Shown here: piece by piece, positions 1-63,902 of the stretch
How the letters are laid out: each line of letters starts with the position of its first letter
Numbering within the stretch: position 1 is the first letter of the stretch
From: Amorphochlora amoebiformis
Taxonomy: Eukaryota > Cercozoa > Chlorarachniophyceae
Direction: 5' to 3'
Assembly: GCA_054601695.1 (NCBI GenBank)
Contig: BAAHQB010000447.1
Coordinates: 1 to 64,000, forward strand
Length of the DNA: 64,000 nucleotides
Notes under the pieces: model-generated
Told to the model about the DNA's origin: nothing
The model's input: only the letters and a program-made list of their open reading frames with translations
The model's database searches: none
Position numbers and translations under genes: made by a program

Positions 1-84
1 ACGAAATACATATATATATATATATATGCAATCGTTTTGCTTATTATGTGCAGTTATATGATATATATATATATATATATATAA

Positions 85-115
<31 letters not shown>

Positions 116-215
116 CGTGTATGTGTGTATGTATCTATTCACGTGTTTGTGTTTGTGTGCCAAATAATACGTACGTATGTGTATGTGTATATGTATATAT
201 TTATATATATGTGTG

Positions 216-255
<40 letters not shown>

Positions 256-1095
256 GTATATATCAAGTTACAGAAACATTACATACATAATTATCAACAT
301 ATTATATTTCTTTTTCTTATTCAGTACGACTACCGATATTTTCCAATTATACGGTTATTTATTTATATCGCGAATTAACCGTAATGATACAACTGTTTTC
401 CAGCTGGAGATAATTCCCTCGGAATACTAAAATCGGGAGTACATCCGCGCGCCATCAAGCCGAGCGCTTGAGACCCACTCTGGATCTTAGTAGTAGATAA
501 GTTTAAATTTGCGGCTAAATCTTGACCGCACCTGCTAGATCTGTTGTAATAACTGATTAAAATATTAAACTCGCGGCACACAGGTATTTTATATGCGTAT
601 ATATATATGTATATATATGTGTATATATATATATATATATATGTCTCCCTTGTCAACAGTCTAGACTAGCCAGACAGTAAGTGACCTACTAATGTCATTA
701 TATACTCTAGATACTCATACGTTGATCAATTTTCGCGAGCTAGACCAGATCGATCGATCGATGCTATACAATCTAGACAATTCTACACAACTGTTGCCAT
801 CGGAGTCATCGGACTCATGTATCACTGCAAGTATTCTTAGGTACGTAGTCACTTATTCTAGTTATTACCAGTGTAATACTGTAACTCATGTGTGTCCGGC
901 ATACCAGTCTTGGACAAGTACGAACTCTAGAACTTGCTAGTAATCTAATACTACTAGACTAGTCTAATTAATAGAGTAAATCTCGTAGAAACTGGATATC
1001 ATGTTGAGTTTCGATGGGCTGTGTAATTTCCGGACCTATCTTGCAAGCTATGATGATGTACAACTGAGTCTAGTGATTTAATTGAGCTTGTATTT
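1..1095. other. 3' flank of the Doa10-like gene; no gene recognised
   Basis: (TA)n and (TG)n tracts occupy roughly 1-260 and 595-645. The rest is ordinary-complexity sequence in which I find no conserved protein and no convincing exon. Positions 660-1090 are strikingly rich in the tetranucleotide CTAG, about a dozen copies in 430 bp, as are the other two 3' intergenic spacers of the window. The short open frames here (for example 375-656 minus and 692-940 plus) match nothing I know and lack splice context. Confidence 0.6.
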
Positions 1096-5677
<4,582 letters not shown>

Positions 5678-6422
5678 CTACTCGGTATCGCCTCGCGAGT
5701 TGAGTTTCTGTTTTTATGTTGTTAACCACACAGTTTCAGTTTGTTGTGAGTTCACTCAGAAGAAAGGCTTGGATATTCAGGATTTCAAGAAACAGTTGCT
5801 GTTCCGCTTACCCTGGGGGCCTCTAAGTCTGGAAACCTTTCACAAATTGCGACGACCGACGCTCTCCTACTTACCCAAGCTTTCCACGCCACCCAAAGAA
5901 AGTGACCGAAAAAATGTCCAGGGCGAAAAGATTAATCCGGAAAATAGATAACCTCGATATCGAGCTTTGATATCAATTTGGCACGTGTCTCATGCTGGAT
6001 TCCTGCTCGTGTGAATGGCGAACACCATAAAAGCCACAAGCTTGACGGAGATAGTGAATCCAGCGACACCAAACCGAACCGAATCGTGCATTCGGCTATC
6101 CACTGCATTTGAAGGTTGGTATAGTATCAAGCGGCCTGTGTTCTACGAATCATGATCAGAGTATCAAGGCAGACTGGGACAATTCACCTACTTTAGGGTG
6201 CTATTAATATTTTTCCTTGAGGAGCTAGCGTTGATATTCTGAATTAGGATCGTATACGTCTTGCATCCTTGCTTCAAGTTGCTTTTAAGTTGTAACCATT
6301 GTCGATTACTAGTCGTAAGTAACGATGGAATCATGGTAACTAGTCCAGTAACTGCAATGGTAATTGTCAACTTTGAATCATGATATAGTTTTTACAGTTT
6401 TTTATGTTATACACACACACGC

Positions 6423-6455
<33 letters not shown>

Positions 6456-6479
6456 CTTATATATGTGTGTATATGTGTG

Positions 6480-6552
<73 letters not shown>

Positions 6553-7003
6553 AGATATATATATATATATATGTATATTATTATATATATATAATATTAT
6601 ATAATTGCTAGAATTATTACACTTACATGAATAATATGATGTATTATGTATACATGTAAAATGTTGCATTGTCAATGTACATATACATATAAATAATATA
6701 TATATATATATATATATTTACACAATTTATGTATACATCATCATCGGAATGGCATGTGTAATAACAAATCAATTGGTATTTCTGTAATTCAAGTAATCAT
6801 TAATAAATTTGTAACTGATGATATAAAATGACACTAACTAGGATAAACTCAGTGACACAAACTGAGTGTATTATCTAGTATATATGTTGCTATGACTACA
6901 GTCGCGCGGTGTGACATATATATATATATATATAAATATATTATATATATGTATATATATATATTATATATATATGTATATATATATATATGTATGTATA
7001 TAA

Positions 7004-7076
<73 letters not shown>

Positions 7077-7272
7077 CATATATATTATGTTTTTATATAA
7101 TATATCTATAATTGTAAGGACACACATATGTACAACACACATAATGTATATACACACATGTATATTTACATACTATACACACATTTATATAATATATGCA
7201 GTTAAGGGATATTCGCTATCTGTACTGTGATAAATGTTCCAACTTCGCTAAAATCTTGCTCATAAGCTGAAT
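5678..7272. other. Intergenic region upstream of the Doa10-like gene; no firm gene
   Basis: Positions 5678-6200 are unique sequence and probably include the promoter and 5' UTR of the minus-strand Doa10-like gene. They contain two copies of a CTTTTCG-like element on the minus strand (5922-5932 and 5902-5914). An 18-codon plus-strand ORF (5914-5970, MSRAKRLIRKIDNLDIEL) starts in an A-rich ATG context, but nothing else supports it. From about 6410 to 7200 the DNA is mostly (TA)n with short unique islands. Confidence 0.45.
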
Positions 7273-7406
7273 CTACCGTTTCTTCTTCATGATCTGAAAG
7301 AGAAGGGACTTTCGCATCTTCTCCCGGAGGGCAACCTGAGAGAACGAGTATTACTATGTATACATACACACACATATATATATATATATATTATACATAT
7401 ATATAT

Positions 7407-7459
<53 letters not shown>

Positions 7460-8458
7460 TCTAGCGAAGGCTACCTGAGACGAGTATTGTTGTTGTACAT
7501 TTGTACTACATGTTGATTATAAGATTTTTTTTGTAGTATGATATGCACGTGTCTTACCTCTCGTGTAGCCGTGCGCTCACATTTTGCCAGAGCTAGGAGC
7601 TCTTTTTTGCATATAGTATCAACTGCAACATCTAGGTTCGAACTCCTTTAACATACTTGCAATTAGGGATTGACAACGATGAGAAGTATATATGTATATA
7701 TATATATATATGTACAAATGTATAACATATATATATATATATATATATGTAATATATGTAATATATGTATATGTAATAAATGATATTGTTATACGTTTGA
7801 ATTACATACATACAAAAATCTATTCTAAAAGGCGAAGGCAAGAAAGATGGAACGATCGAGTGGGGCAGGTGGGGGTGGAAATTTTCTCACATGCACGCCA
7901 TCACTTTCATAGCTTCCATGGAGCATACCAATGCCGGACTATCCTTTGTGGTGGCCGCTGAAAAAAGAGGTTTTGAGTACAATGCATGATTCTGACAACC
8001 AATGTCAAATCATCGCTTTTTCCAACCGGTGTGAATCTGGTACGTATGAAGACACTATGCAAATATTTCGAAGTATATTTCATGGAGGATAGGCATACAC
8101 TATTTTCAAAGAGTGCGTGGGTGTTGTGAAGAATTGAAAGGGAAGCAGCATATTGTTCCAGCTGTGGGATAAGCTAGGACAAGGTTTTAGTGGAAGGTAA
8201 GACAGCCTGCATATTCTATTGTACTCTAATGTGAATGACAAGAGCGTAAGCACGTGTAGAGGTGATGTGCATTCAAATTAGTGATGAAACCTGGAATGAA
8301 ACCTGGAAAAGGGTATCTCTGTGCGGAGTGTGAAAAAGTTGGTCAATCTGAGAGCTAGATCGTTCTCTCAGCATACCTTTGTTCAGTACGTCCACGACAG
8401 TCCTTTTGTTCAATTTTAACTCCCGAGAGATACCACGCATCCTTGTAAATCGGGACAT
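7273..8458 (-). CDS. Small basic protein, 57 residues, 3 exons, unknown function
   Basis: I do not recognise this protein. Exons 8458-8377, 7957-7929 and 7335-7273 join in phase (82+29+63 nt) with good splice sites: AACAAAG/gtatgc, ttttttcag/CGG, GGCATTG/gtatgc and ttctctcag/GTT. The product starts MSRFTRMRGISRELKLNK and ends SLLFQIMKKKR. It is rich in Arg/Lys, with no signal peptide or membrane segment. Such size and charge are seen in organellar ribosomal or assembly proteins, but that is only a guess. It is divergent from the ABCF gene, 185 bp start to start. Other frames of the first exon are also open for 40 or more codons, so the reading frame rests on phase agreement alone. Intron 2 holds (TA)n and a partial copy of the exon 3 acceptor (about 7466-7495). 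Confidence 0.42.
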
Positions 8459-8643
8459 CGTGAACCAAACGAACGCGCAGTGCGAAAAGAGACGTCGAAC
8501 TGCCACTCGTGAGAGTATCTGTAGATATCTGAATATCTAGATGTAAGATATACAATGTATCTGTAGATATCTGAATATCCATATGTAAGATATACAATAT
8601 ATGTATAAAGCTTCAATAACTTTTCGCTCGGGACCCAACCAAG
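8459..8643. promoter_or_regulatory. Candidate bidirectional promoter between the 57-aa gene and the ABCF gene
   Basis: The two predicted start codons are 185 bp apart in divergent orientation. The region contains a 43-bp imperfect tandem repeat (about 8517-8600). It has a CTTTTCG element on each side: minus strand at 8479-8491, about 20 nt before the left ATG, and plus strand at 8618-8630, about 14 nt before the right ATG. The same core recurs before other genes in the window. Promoter function is inferred from position only. Confidence 0.35.
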
Positions 8644-36411
<27,768 letters not shown>

Positions 36412-36552
36412 CAATGCGGTCATGCAGCGGGAATTACTAAAAACGAGTTATCATGGATCTAGCTGTCTATGGTGGATATCGATGTCTACACTATCTCTAG
36501 TATCTTCTAGACGTGTGCATCTACCAGTGTGCACTAAGTTTTATATATCTAG

Positions 36553-36590
<38 letters not shown>

Positions 36591-36621
36591 CATATATATA
36601 TATATATGTGTGTGTATATCA

Positions 36622-36686
<65 letters not shown>

Positions 36687-36943
36687 TGTGTGTATCATGC
36701 AGATCATAGACACTATATATATATTTATATATTTATATATATATATATACACATACATATATATATATATATATAGAGTTATATATATATATATATATAT
36801 GTATATATGTGTGTGTAGTTATATATATGTGTGTAGTTACATATATATATATATATATATAATTGTGTGTGTATATATTTATTTATGTTTATATATATAA
36901 TTGTAGAAATATACTAGTATACATACATATATATATGTGTGTG

Positions 36944-36997
<54 letters not shown>

Positions 36998-37036
36998 ATG
37001 TATGTATATATATATCTAGTATATATATATATACAC

Positions 37037-37092
<56 letters not shown>

Positions 37093-37467
37093 ATATATAC
37101 ATATTCATATATATATATATATATATATATATTATGTATATATATATATATAATATATATATTATATATGTAAATATATACATATACACATATATATATA
37201 TATATATATGTATATTCTAGATATATCTGCATATCTTGTATATAAGCTAGTAAGTGAGATGAACACATAATTCATAGACAATTAACTTCGTAATAATGGA
37301 ATATGCCGACCGCAAGCTACAGAGGTCACGTGCGTGTGGCCATAAGCTATCTTCCTGTGTGTCCGAGCCTTTCAAGTAGCTTCACCTCACATACGTGCCG
37401 ATCATCGGCCGACGTCACAGACTCCTCCCCATTTACTAACACTAACTATTTCCGTCGAGCTTACGAG
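36412..37467. other. Convergent 3' intergenic spacer between the ABCF and GH16-like genes
   Basis: Positions 36412-36560 are unique sequence with several CTAG sites and probably contain the ABCF 3' UTR. Positions 36560-37210 are mainly (TA)n with (TG)n islands. Positions 37210-37467 are unique and probably the 3' UTR of the minus-strand gene. No gene seen. Confidence 0.7.
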
Positions 37468-38040
37468 TCACGACAGCATCTGACCGCTGTATTGTGCGAA
37501 TCTTATCGTAGTCCGGGCTATGCCCTGGTACTTGGTGTAGTCAGAGTAGGAGTCCGGACGTAAAATTAGACTGCGGGGATTATGTAAGATGAGAGCAATG
37601 CCTGTCGAATAGGGATTTTTTTTTACCTCATACGTAATGGAGTGTTGGGAATGTTAATCCCCGCAGTCCCGCTTTGGTAGAATACACTCTTGTTATCGAT
37701 CAACCAGTGGATATATGTTGGCCGCCACTTGATCTGTGGTAACGCAACAGTTATCCTTTCTATTTGCTCCACCAATAAGGACACTCATACCCTTGTATAT
37801 ACATACCATCCAGCTGCATACCTGAAACAGGTGAAATTCCTTGGTAAAATCCTTGTCGTCGAAATGAAACATTCCCCCACCACCCTTATCAGCGTAGTAG
37901 GTGACGGTGAAGTTGTTGTACGTCCACCTCGACAGGATGCAAAAGTTTATCTGTTTTGGGAAAAAATTATTCGAAGGGGAAAAAAATATTCGAAGGAATG
38001 GGAAAAACTTATTCGAATGAATGTATATGCATGCTTGTGT

Positions 38041-38077
<37 letters not shown>

Positions 38078-38176
38078 TGTATATATAATATATATATATA
38101 TATGTGTATATATGAATATAGTTACAGTTATATTTGTATATGTAACATATATGTGTACATATTCTGCAATATATAT

Positions 38177-38210
<34 letters not shown>

Positions 38211-38238
38211 ATATATATATAACAAAAATTTTTATATA

Positions 38239-38288
<50 letters not shown>

Positions 38289-38341
38289 GTATGTATGTTT
38301 ATAACATATACATACAATATATATTATAACATATACATACA

Positions 38342-38378
<37 letters not shown>

Positions 38379-39379
38379 ATATATGTATGTATATTATATG
38401 TATATTAAATTAAATAGTAAATATCTAAAAATTATGATGCATCTGTTACGAGCTTAATCCTATCATGCTTGTACAAACCTCCTGCTTTAGATCTTGAGTA
38501 TGATCACTCCCAAACAATGCGAAACAAGTTTCCGCGTTCGAAGAACCGGGTCCATTTTCGCGTCCGTATCCAGCCTTCAGGTATGCAGAGAAATCTCCGT
38601 AAAGGAACCTCTCGTACGTTTGGACTTCCGCGGTGCCATAAGCAGTCTTGTAACTCTCGCTGCACAGATGCGCATGTTTAGTACAATTGTAAGGTTTCGT
38701 GGTTGGTATAGGATTATGACCTGCAACTGTTTGCCGTGTTGTCCATTTGAAGGGTGAGACCAAGTGGCCCGTACTTCACGTGGTCTCCGCCACCGTTCAA
38801 ACAATATGCAGCACCTGCAAGAAGTGAAGTTGTTAGCCGTGGAGGATAATTTCGAGTGGGAAGTAATTAGCTTCGTACACTTCTCTGTGCCGTTGGCGCC
38901 TGGGGCGTACTTCGGGATGCAAGTCTTTTGGAAATCGCTGGGAATCTTCCAGATGCTGGGATCGACGCTCAGGAAGTACTCGAAGAATGCCGAACTGATA
39001 TAAAAGAGGATTTAGGACGCTGGTAATCCAAAAAGGAGTAGGGAATATTGAGGTATTGAACCGAAGGAACCACAGTCTGGGCTATTCTCGTGTATGGGAC
39101 ACGTTGTTATTAGTACCTTCCAGTGACTGCTCCTCCTGTTGAATTCCACTGAGCGGGTGAGCCAAACATCCATCCTAGACCTGAAAAATTATAATCGATG
39201 AGCTCTGGCGGTCATGAAAAGGTTCTCATCAGAGTACCCAGGCCGGTCCCGATGCCCAAAATTAACGAGACCCAGACAAGCTGCGACTGTCTCTTTGCCG
39301 GTTTCCCCGGAAGTTTTTCGTAGCTTCCATATATTGTTCTTCGTGACTCCAGCTTTATATCCTCATGTTCGATGGCCAT
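37468..39379 (-). CDS. Membrane-anchored GH16-like (beta-glucan-active fold) protein, 8 exons
   Basis: Exons: 39379-39238, 39180-39117, 38994-38879, 38814-38721, 38659-38479, 37950-37822, 37733-37627, 37570-37468. All are GT-AG and in phase, giving 311 residues. An uncleaved type II anchor lies at residues about 33-52 ([17 protein letters not shown]) and a Cys-rich lumenal part follows. The body reads as a GH16 jelly roll: [18 protein letters not shown] (the strand usually YGRFEARMK), then KQE/INFCIL at the catalytic strand, then [19 protein letters not shown] and TPLRMSLILRP. GH16 enzymes cut or transfer beta-1,3/1,4/1,6-glucans. A membrane-anchored form recalls KRE6/SKN1-type proteins, and beta-glucan storage in algae would fit (inference). 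The usual E-x-D-x-E centre appears as E199-I-N-F-C203, so activity is doubtful. The start ATG 39379 has an AAAAATGG context. Confidence 0.75.
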
Positions 39380-39736
39380 TTTTGCAGAAGGGGCCGTCTC
39401 TGGCGCAAGCCGGCTCTGCGTCTCCTTCACCACGTGGCAAGGCAACCAGGAGAGGTTTTCTGTGTTTTTCGGCTTGTTTTCTTTAATTCTTCGGCTATAG
39501 GAAGGATATTGCAGTCCACATATATAAGATATCGATTCTAGATATTTGTTGATATCACTTATTCTCATTTCTCAAAGTTACATATCTATTCAATACATGA
39601 GTTCTAACACCTCATTAACTTTTCGGTCAGGTGAAACTGCCCAAAAAACAAGGCGCTAACGTTTGCGGATTACAAGGGACACAAGTCACACAACCGCACG
39701 AAGTCCAAACGGTCTACCACAAGGGTCAACTGGGTC
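39380..39736. promoter_or_regulatory. Candidate bidirectional promoter, GH16-like gene and GNAT-like gene
   Basis: The two predicted start codons are divergent and 357 bp apart. A plus-strand CTTTTCGGTC element lies at 39618-39629, resembling the element just upstream of the ABCF start (8618-8630). The minus-strand frame of exon 1 of the GH16-like gene stays open to 39566, so a longer N-terminus is possible. Regulatory function is inferred from position. Confidence 0.35.
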
Positions 39737-40449
39737 ATGCCCCGAAGCAAAGCCACCACCGCGCGCAGAAACAGCTTGCGTTCCTCGAAAGGAACAAATT
39801 CTAAGGTCCTCCTAATGGTTTTCCTCTGGTCTTCCTTTTTGGAGGTTTCGAGTTGTGGTTTTCTGGAAAAATAACATATTCCGTTGACGGGCAAGAGTGA
39901 CGCTTGCGTACTGTTTCCACCTGCAGAAATCTGGATTGAATCGCAAGAACGCCAAGCAAAACAAAAATCGTCCTGGTGATTATCATTTTAAAGTATTTCG
40001 AACGATTGCATTGCTGAATCTGTCTTTCCCAGCCTCGAGGACTCCCAAGAAGTCAAAAAAGGAGAAAAAGACCAAAACCAAGACTACGGTCATCAAGATA
40101 GTTTTCCACTCGTAGCGTAGTATAATCAACCAAATTTGCGCAGGTTACCAAGAGCTCCCGTGAGGACATCTCGAAAGCGATTAAGAAGCTTGCTGCCGAG
40201 CGTAAGGTCAAAATATTCGAGGTGACCCAGGACAACGCTGCGGTAATTCGATCTTGGGTGGGATCCAGTGGGATGAGTGGGGTGTTCGTGGGTAGAAAAA
40301 CATGCTGGTCGTGTGTTTTGATGTTTGAGTTGGTGTTTATAGGATATCCACGCTGAACTGCGGAAGAAGGGCCACGCTCGCGAGCTGACACAGGTTTATG
40401 ATATATTGCATGAGGATGTATATAACGCACTCACACACATATATATACA

Positions 40450-40498
<49 letters not shown>

Positions 40499-40828
40499 AT
40501 ATATATATATATAGAGAGAGAGATTTGTGTACGTGTATCATATAAATATGTGTACATGTATATCTCCGTGGAATATTCGTGAAGTAGAGTAGCTCCACAT
40601 TGAACTGATATCCTATGTATCACAGGGAAAAGTTCGCACCGAGTTTATCTACAACTACTTCTCATGCAAGTATGGTTCTTATCTCACTGGATCCACGCAG
40701 ATCGACGGCTCCAAGCCCGCCGACAAGGAATACAGCAGCAAGTTCAAGAAGTCTAATTTTTGGTGGAACGGGCTCAAAATATACGCTCTCCGTCAGAAAA
40801 CTGGTAGAATATCGTATGGCTTATAATT

Positions 40829-40911
<83 letters not shown>

Positions 40912-42219
40912 ATAGATATAGATATGTGCATTATACTACGCACGAACAATTTAGATGCACGAATATCTACAATAAGATTCACAAGTGCTCGCTCTTAACT
41001 GTCAGGGGATAAACTTGTCGTCGGCTTTGTGGTGATGCATAACGCCTACCTGAGCATGTACCCTGGACCTGATGAAGATCACTACGACGTTGACCCTAAA
41101 ATGATGGCTGGGGACAGGGATATAGCGGTATATTCTCCAGATTTGATCCACCATATTCTCAGTCGCTGATATCTGCAGGAGGAGATTGGAGGTGACGAGC
41201 GAATGGGCTCCAAAACCTGGGCGGACGTTCCAATTCTCTGCGGAAGCGGGTATTACATAGCTTTATGGGGTGTTATCGGTCTAACTTTGCAATCTTTTAG
41301 TCATGGAGATCTCCTCATCGCCCTGGCACTGGCTTACTGTGGGATGGAGAAGATGATCGTCAGCGTTGCTACTGGTGAGAAATCCATTTCTCACCCTCTC
41401 AAACTGTCTGCCTCAACTCATACCATATACATAATAATTTATATGTAAATATATTTTTATATGTATATGTATATATATACATATATATATATACATATAT
41501 ATTATATGTGTGCATATGTAAATTGCAGGCGAGGAAAACCAGCGCATGCAATCTCTTCTTACAAAATGGTACGAAAAATCAATAGTTACCACCTCCCTGA
41601 AATTATTACTGAACACCACCTCAGGCAATTCTCAAAGCTGGTCATGACTCACCCGAATACTGAAGAGTCATGGCAAGATGAAGATGGGGATCCCAGCTTC
41701 GTAATGTAAGCCTTTAAGCCCAACCACAGACCCTTCTTCAGGAAGATTTCAATCTATTTATTTTAGGTATCGCGAGGGTCCGATCACCGTCGATGAAATC
41801 AAGGATAGGCTTAAGGTTCCAGAGATCCACGTTTTGTCGGCAATAATCTAATTGAGCTGGGTATCCAGGAGGGCAAGCAAGGCACTGAGAAGGAGAAGAA
41901 AAAGACCGAGAGCAAAGTCAAGAAAACCACCGAGAGTACTCGCAGCTCTTCGGACGTTATTCGAGTCCTTTCGACGACAAAGAAAATCCAGCAGGTTTTT
42001 GAGTGGTTTGGAATTTTGGTCGAAGGGGAGGACAATTGTCATTTCTTCATTTCACAGATCAGGATGAAGAACAAGGAGAAGGTTGAGAAGATCAAGAGCA
42101 ATCACGCTGATGCTATGAAAAAGAAGGTAATTAGGTTCACTAGTTTTGTCATTTTACGTGTATGAATAGTATGTATATGCTTACATATACAAATATATAC
42201 TAATACATGCGTGTGTGCA

Positions 42220-42252
<33 letters not shown>

Positions 42253-42267
42253 GTATATATATATATT

Positions 42268-42299
<32 letters not shown>

Positions 42300-42982
42300 G
42301 AGTGTGTGGGTGTGTTTGTGTGTAGGACACAATCCTCGAGAAGCTCAAGAAACAGTTGAAGGAAAAAGATGCAGTTATTTCAGAACTCAAGTAATCCATG
42401 TACGCATATCCAACCTCAACTGCTGACATTATCATACCAGGTCGAAGAACAAGACCCTGTCCAAGTCCGTAAAGGCTAAGAAATCCAAAATTATCACTAT
42501 GATTCGCAAGGCTCTCAACGAGGTACGGATATCACCGTGTGTTGCCTGGAAGAAGACAAAATAGAGAACAGTAATGAGTTGATTGAGCTTCCACGATTTT
42601 GTTTTCCTGACTAGGCTCTTGAGGACGACACACCTACTTCTGCTAAGAAGAAGAGGGACAGCTCAAAGGTGGAAATAATCCAAATATATTTGTTCACCCC
42701 GCAAACGCATGACACCTACATGGCAAGTCTGCATATCCTAAATTTCAATGTACGTCAATTACACATTAGCACAGCCAGTAAATATGCCAAGCATGCAAAC
42801 ATTCAATTTTATACCAATTGTTTGTCTACTGTCGTTAACACACCCTGTGCATATTTATTGACTAGTGTGTTCTCACGGCCACAACACTTAAATTTTCTAT
42901 TGCTTTTACACTCATTTACATGTGTAATATGCTTATATAGGTATAATATATATATGTAAATACAATATATCTATACCTATAC

Positions 42983-43014
<32 letters not shown>

Positions 43015-43413
43015 ACGTGTATATTTATATTTATGTAATATAGTATAATATAAACATAATATAGTATAAATTATAGTATACACATTTGAACATGTCAACT
43101 TAGAACGATAGGAATGCCGAAAACGATGAAGTCGAAGAAATGGAGGAAGAAGTTGAGGAGAAGGAAACCAAGAAAGAAGGCAAGACCAGCAAGACTCCCA
43201 AATCCAAGGGAAGGACTCCCAAGAGGAAAGAAAAGTCCAAGAAACGCAAACGCGTGGTGGGAAATCAAACTCCACTTGTTTACCCCGGATTTCATTGATA
43301 CTTGGTATGGTCAGGAACCGCCACCGAAGCCCACACCGCGGGTGACTCGTAGCGGCAAGAAATTAATTTCTGTGAGCACTCGCAAGAAGCTCCGTCGAAG
43401 CCGCAGAAATTAG
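39737..43413 (+). CDS. GNAT-like acetyltransferase domain with coiled coil and basic tail, 19 exons
   Basis: Exons: 39737-39805, 39927-39975, 40033-40088, 40144-40242, 40343-40393, 40626-40803, 41006-41127, 41179-41249, 41301-41374, 41529-41568, 41625-41705, 41767-41815, 41869-41994, 42058-42126, 42326-42390, 42441-42522, 42615-42668, 43104-43256, 43315-43413. Every junction is GT-AG and in phase (1,587 nt, 528 residues). Residues 1-58 are Lys/Arg/Ser-rich. Residues about 75-310 fit a GNAT fold: a central strand KLVVGFVVMHNAY, a turn and helix CGSGHGDLLIALALAYCG where motif A lies, strand MIVSVATGEENQ, and a motif-B-like SLLTKWQFSKL. About 355-427 is a charged coiled coil (DTILEKLKKQLKEKD). 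The rest is acidic, then Lys/Arg-rich, ending RKKLRRSRRN. A nuclear, chromatin-linked role is a guess. Motif A is atypical, so the family call is tentative. Several introns are only 50-60 nt. Confidence 0.62.
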
Positions 43414-43810
43414 TCTTGAAGATGATTCTAGCGGAATCTTCCCATTGTATCATATATACAATATTGTAAACTACTTAAGGGTCTAGGAGATCAGGAGTAC
43501 TGATTGCCTCGGTCGTAGATTAGACGTCGAATTACTCTAGTCCACGAGCAAGCGCTAGCGCGTACATTACCTCAAGTTTCATTAACCGTGTTCTAATTAT
43601 TCATCATGACGTTTATGAATGACTAGAATGAAGAAGTACTAGATAGTAGCTTTAATTTTATACGAAAACTAGGAAAATCTAGTTTTTACTCCACTATCTA
43701 TATAGCTAGACTATACCTAGTATACATGCCGGTAGTTCGTAGATCTAGTCTACATTTGGTACACACTCAGACACACACTAGTATTCAAGTATCATGCATG
43801 ATATAATAAT

Positions 43811-43848
<38 letters not shown>

Positions 43849-43978
43849 CTAGTATCTAGAGTATATATATGCATACATATGCATACATATGTGTATGTGT
43901 GGGGTATATATGTGTATATATGTCTAGATGTATGTGGATGGACAGTATATGTATAATATTTACATATATATTATATTA

Positions 43979-44011
<33 letters not shown>

Positions 44012-44270
44012 CTAGATGTAATATACTAGAATAAAAAGGACTGAATACAATAAACACATATATAAATATAATACATCGGCGTTTTCATAATGGCCCCCGT
44101 CCCCCAAGCTAGACATTTAAACTAGTTAAACCAGTGTGCCTACTTGTACACTAGACCCAGCTGTATTGTAGATTGCGATTTTAACATTGTTTAATGTAAA
44201 CCGTCCGATACTATTTACTAGATTTAACTGGTTGAATGCCTGTGAGACTAGAGTTTGAAGACACGAAATT
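43414..44270. other. Convergent 3' intergenic spacer, extremely CTAG-rich
   Basis: No gene recognised. I count more than 20 CTAG tetranucleotides in about 850 bp, several times what chance would give, scattered rather than in tandem (for example gatctagtctac and tatctagtatctagag). There is a short (TA)n at 43990-44010. The sequence lies between the 3' ends of the GNAT-like and PH/LRR genes. Confidence 0.75.

Positions 44271-63902
<19,632 letters not shown>

Noticed and set aside
375-940. Short frames in the left flank
   Set aside because: No motif, no splice context and no family match; the area is CTAG-rich 3' intergenic DNA.
37303-37563. 86-codon plus-strand frame
   Set aside because: It is antisense to the last exon of the GH16-like gene, whose splicing and phase are consistent on the minus strand.
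43114-43413. 99-codon plus-strand frame as a separate basic protein
   Set aside because: It reads the wrong frame of exon 18 and through the 58-nt intron 43257-43314. Splicing gives a phase-consistent C-terminus.
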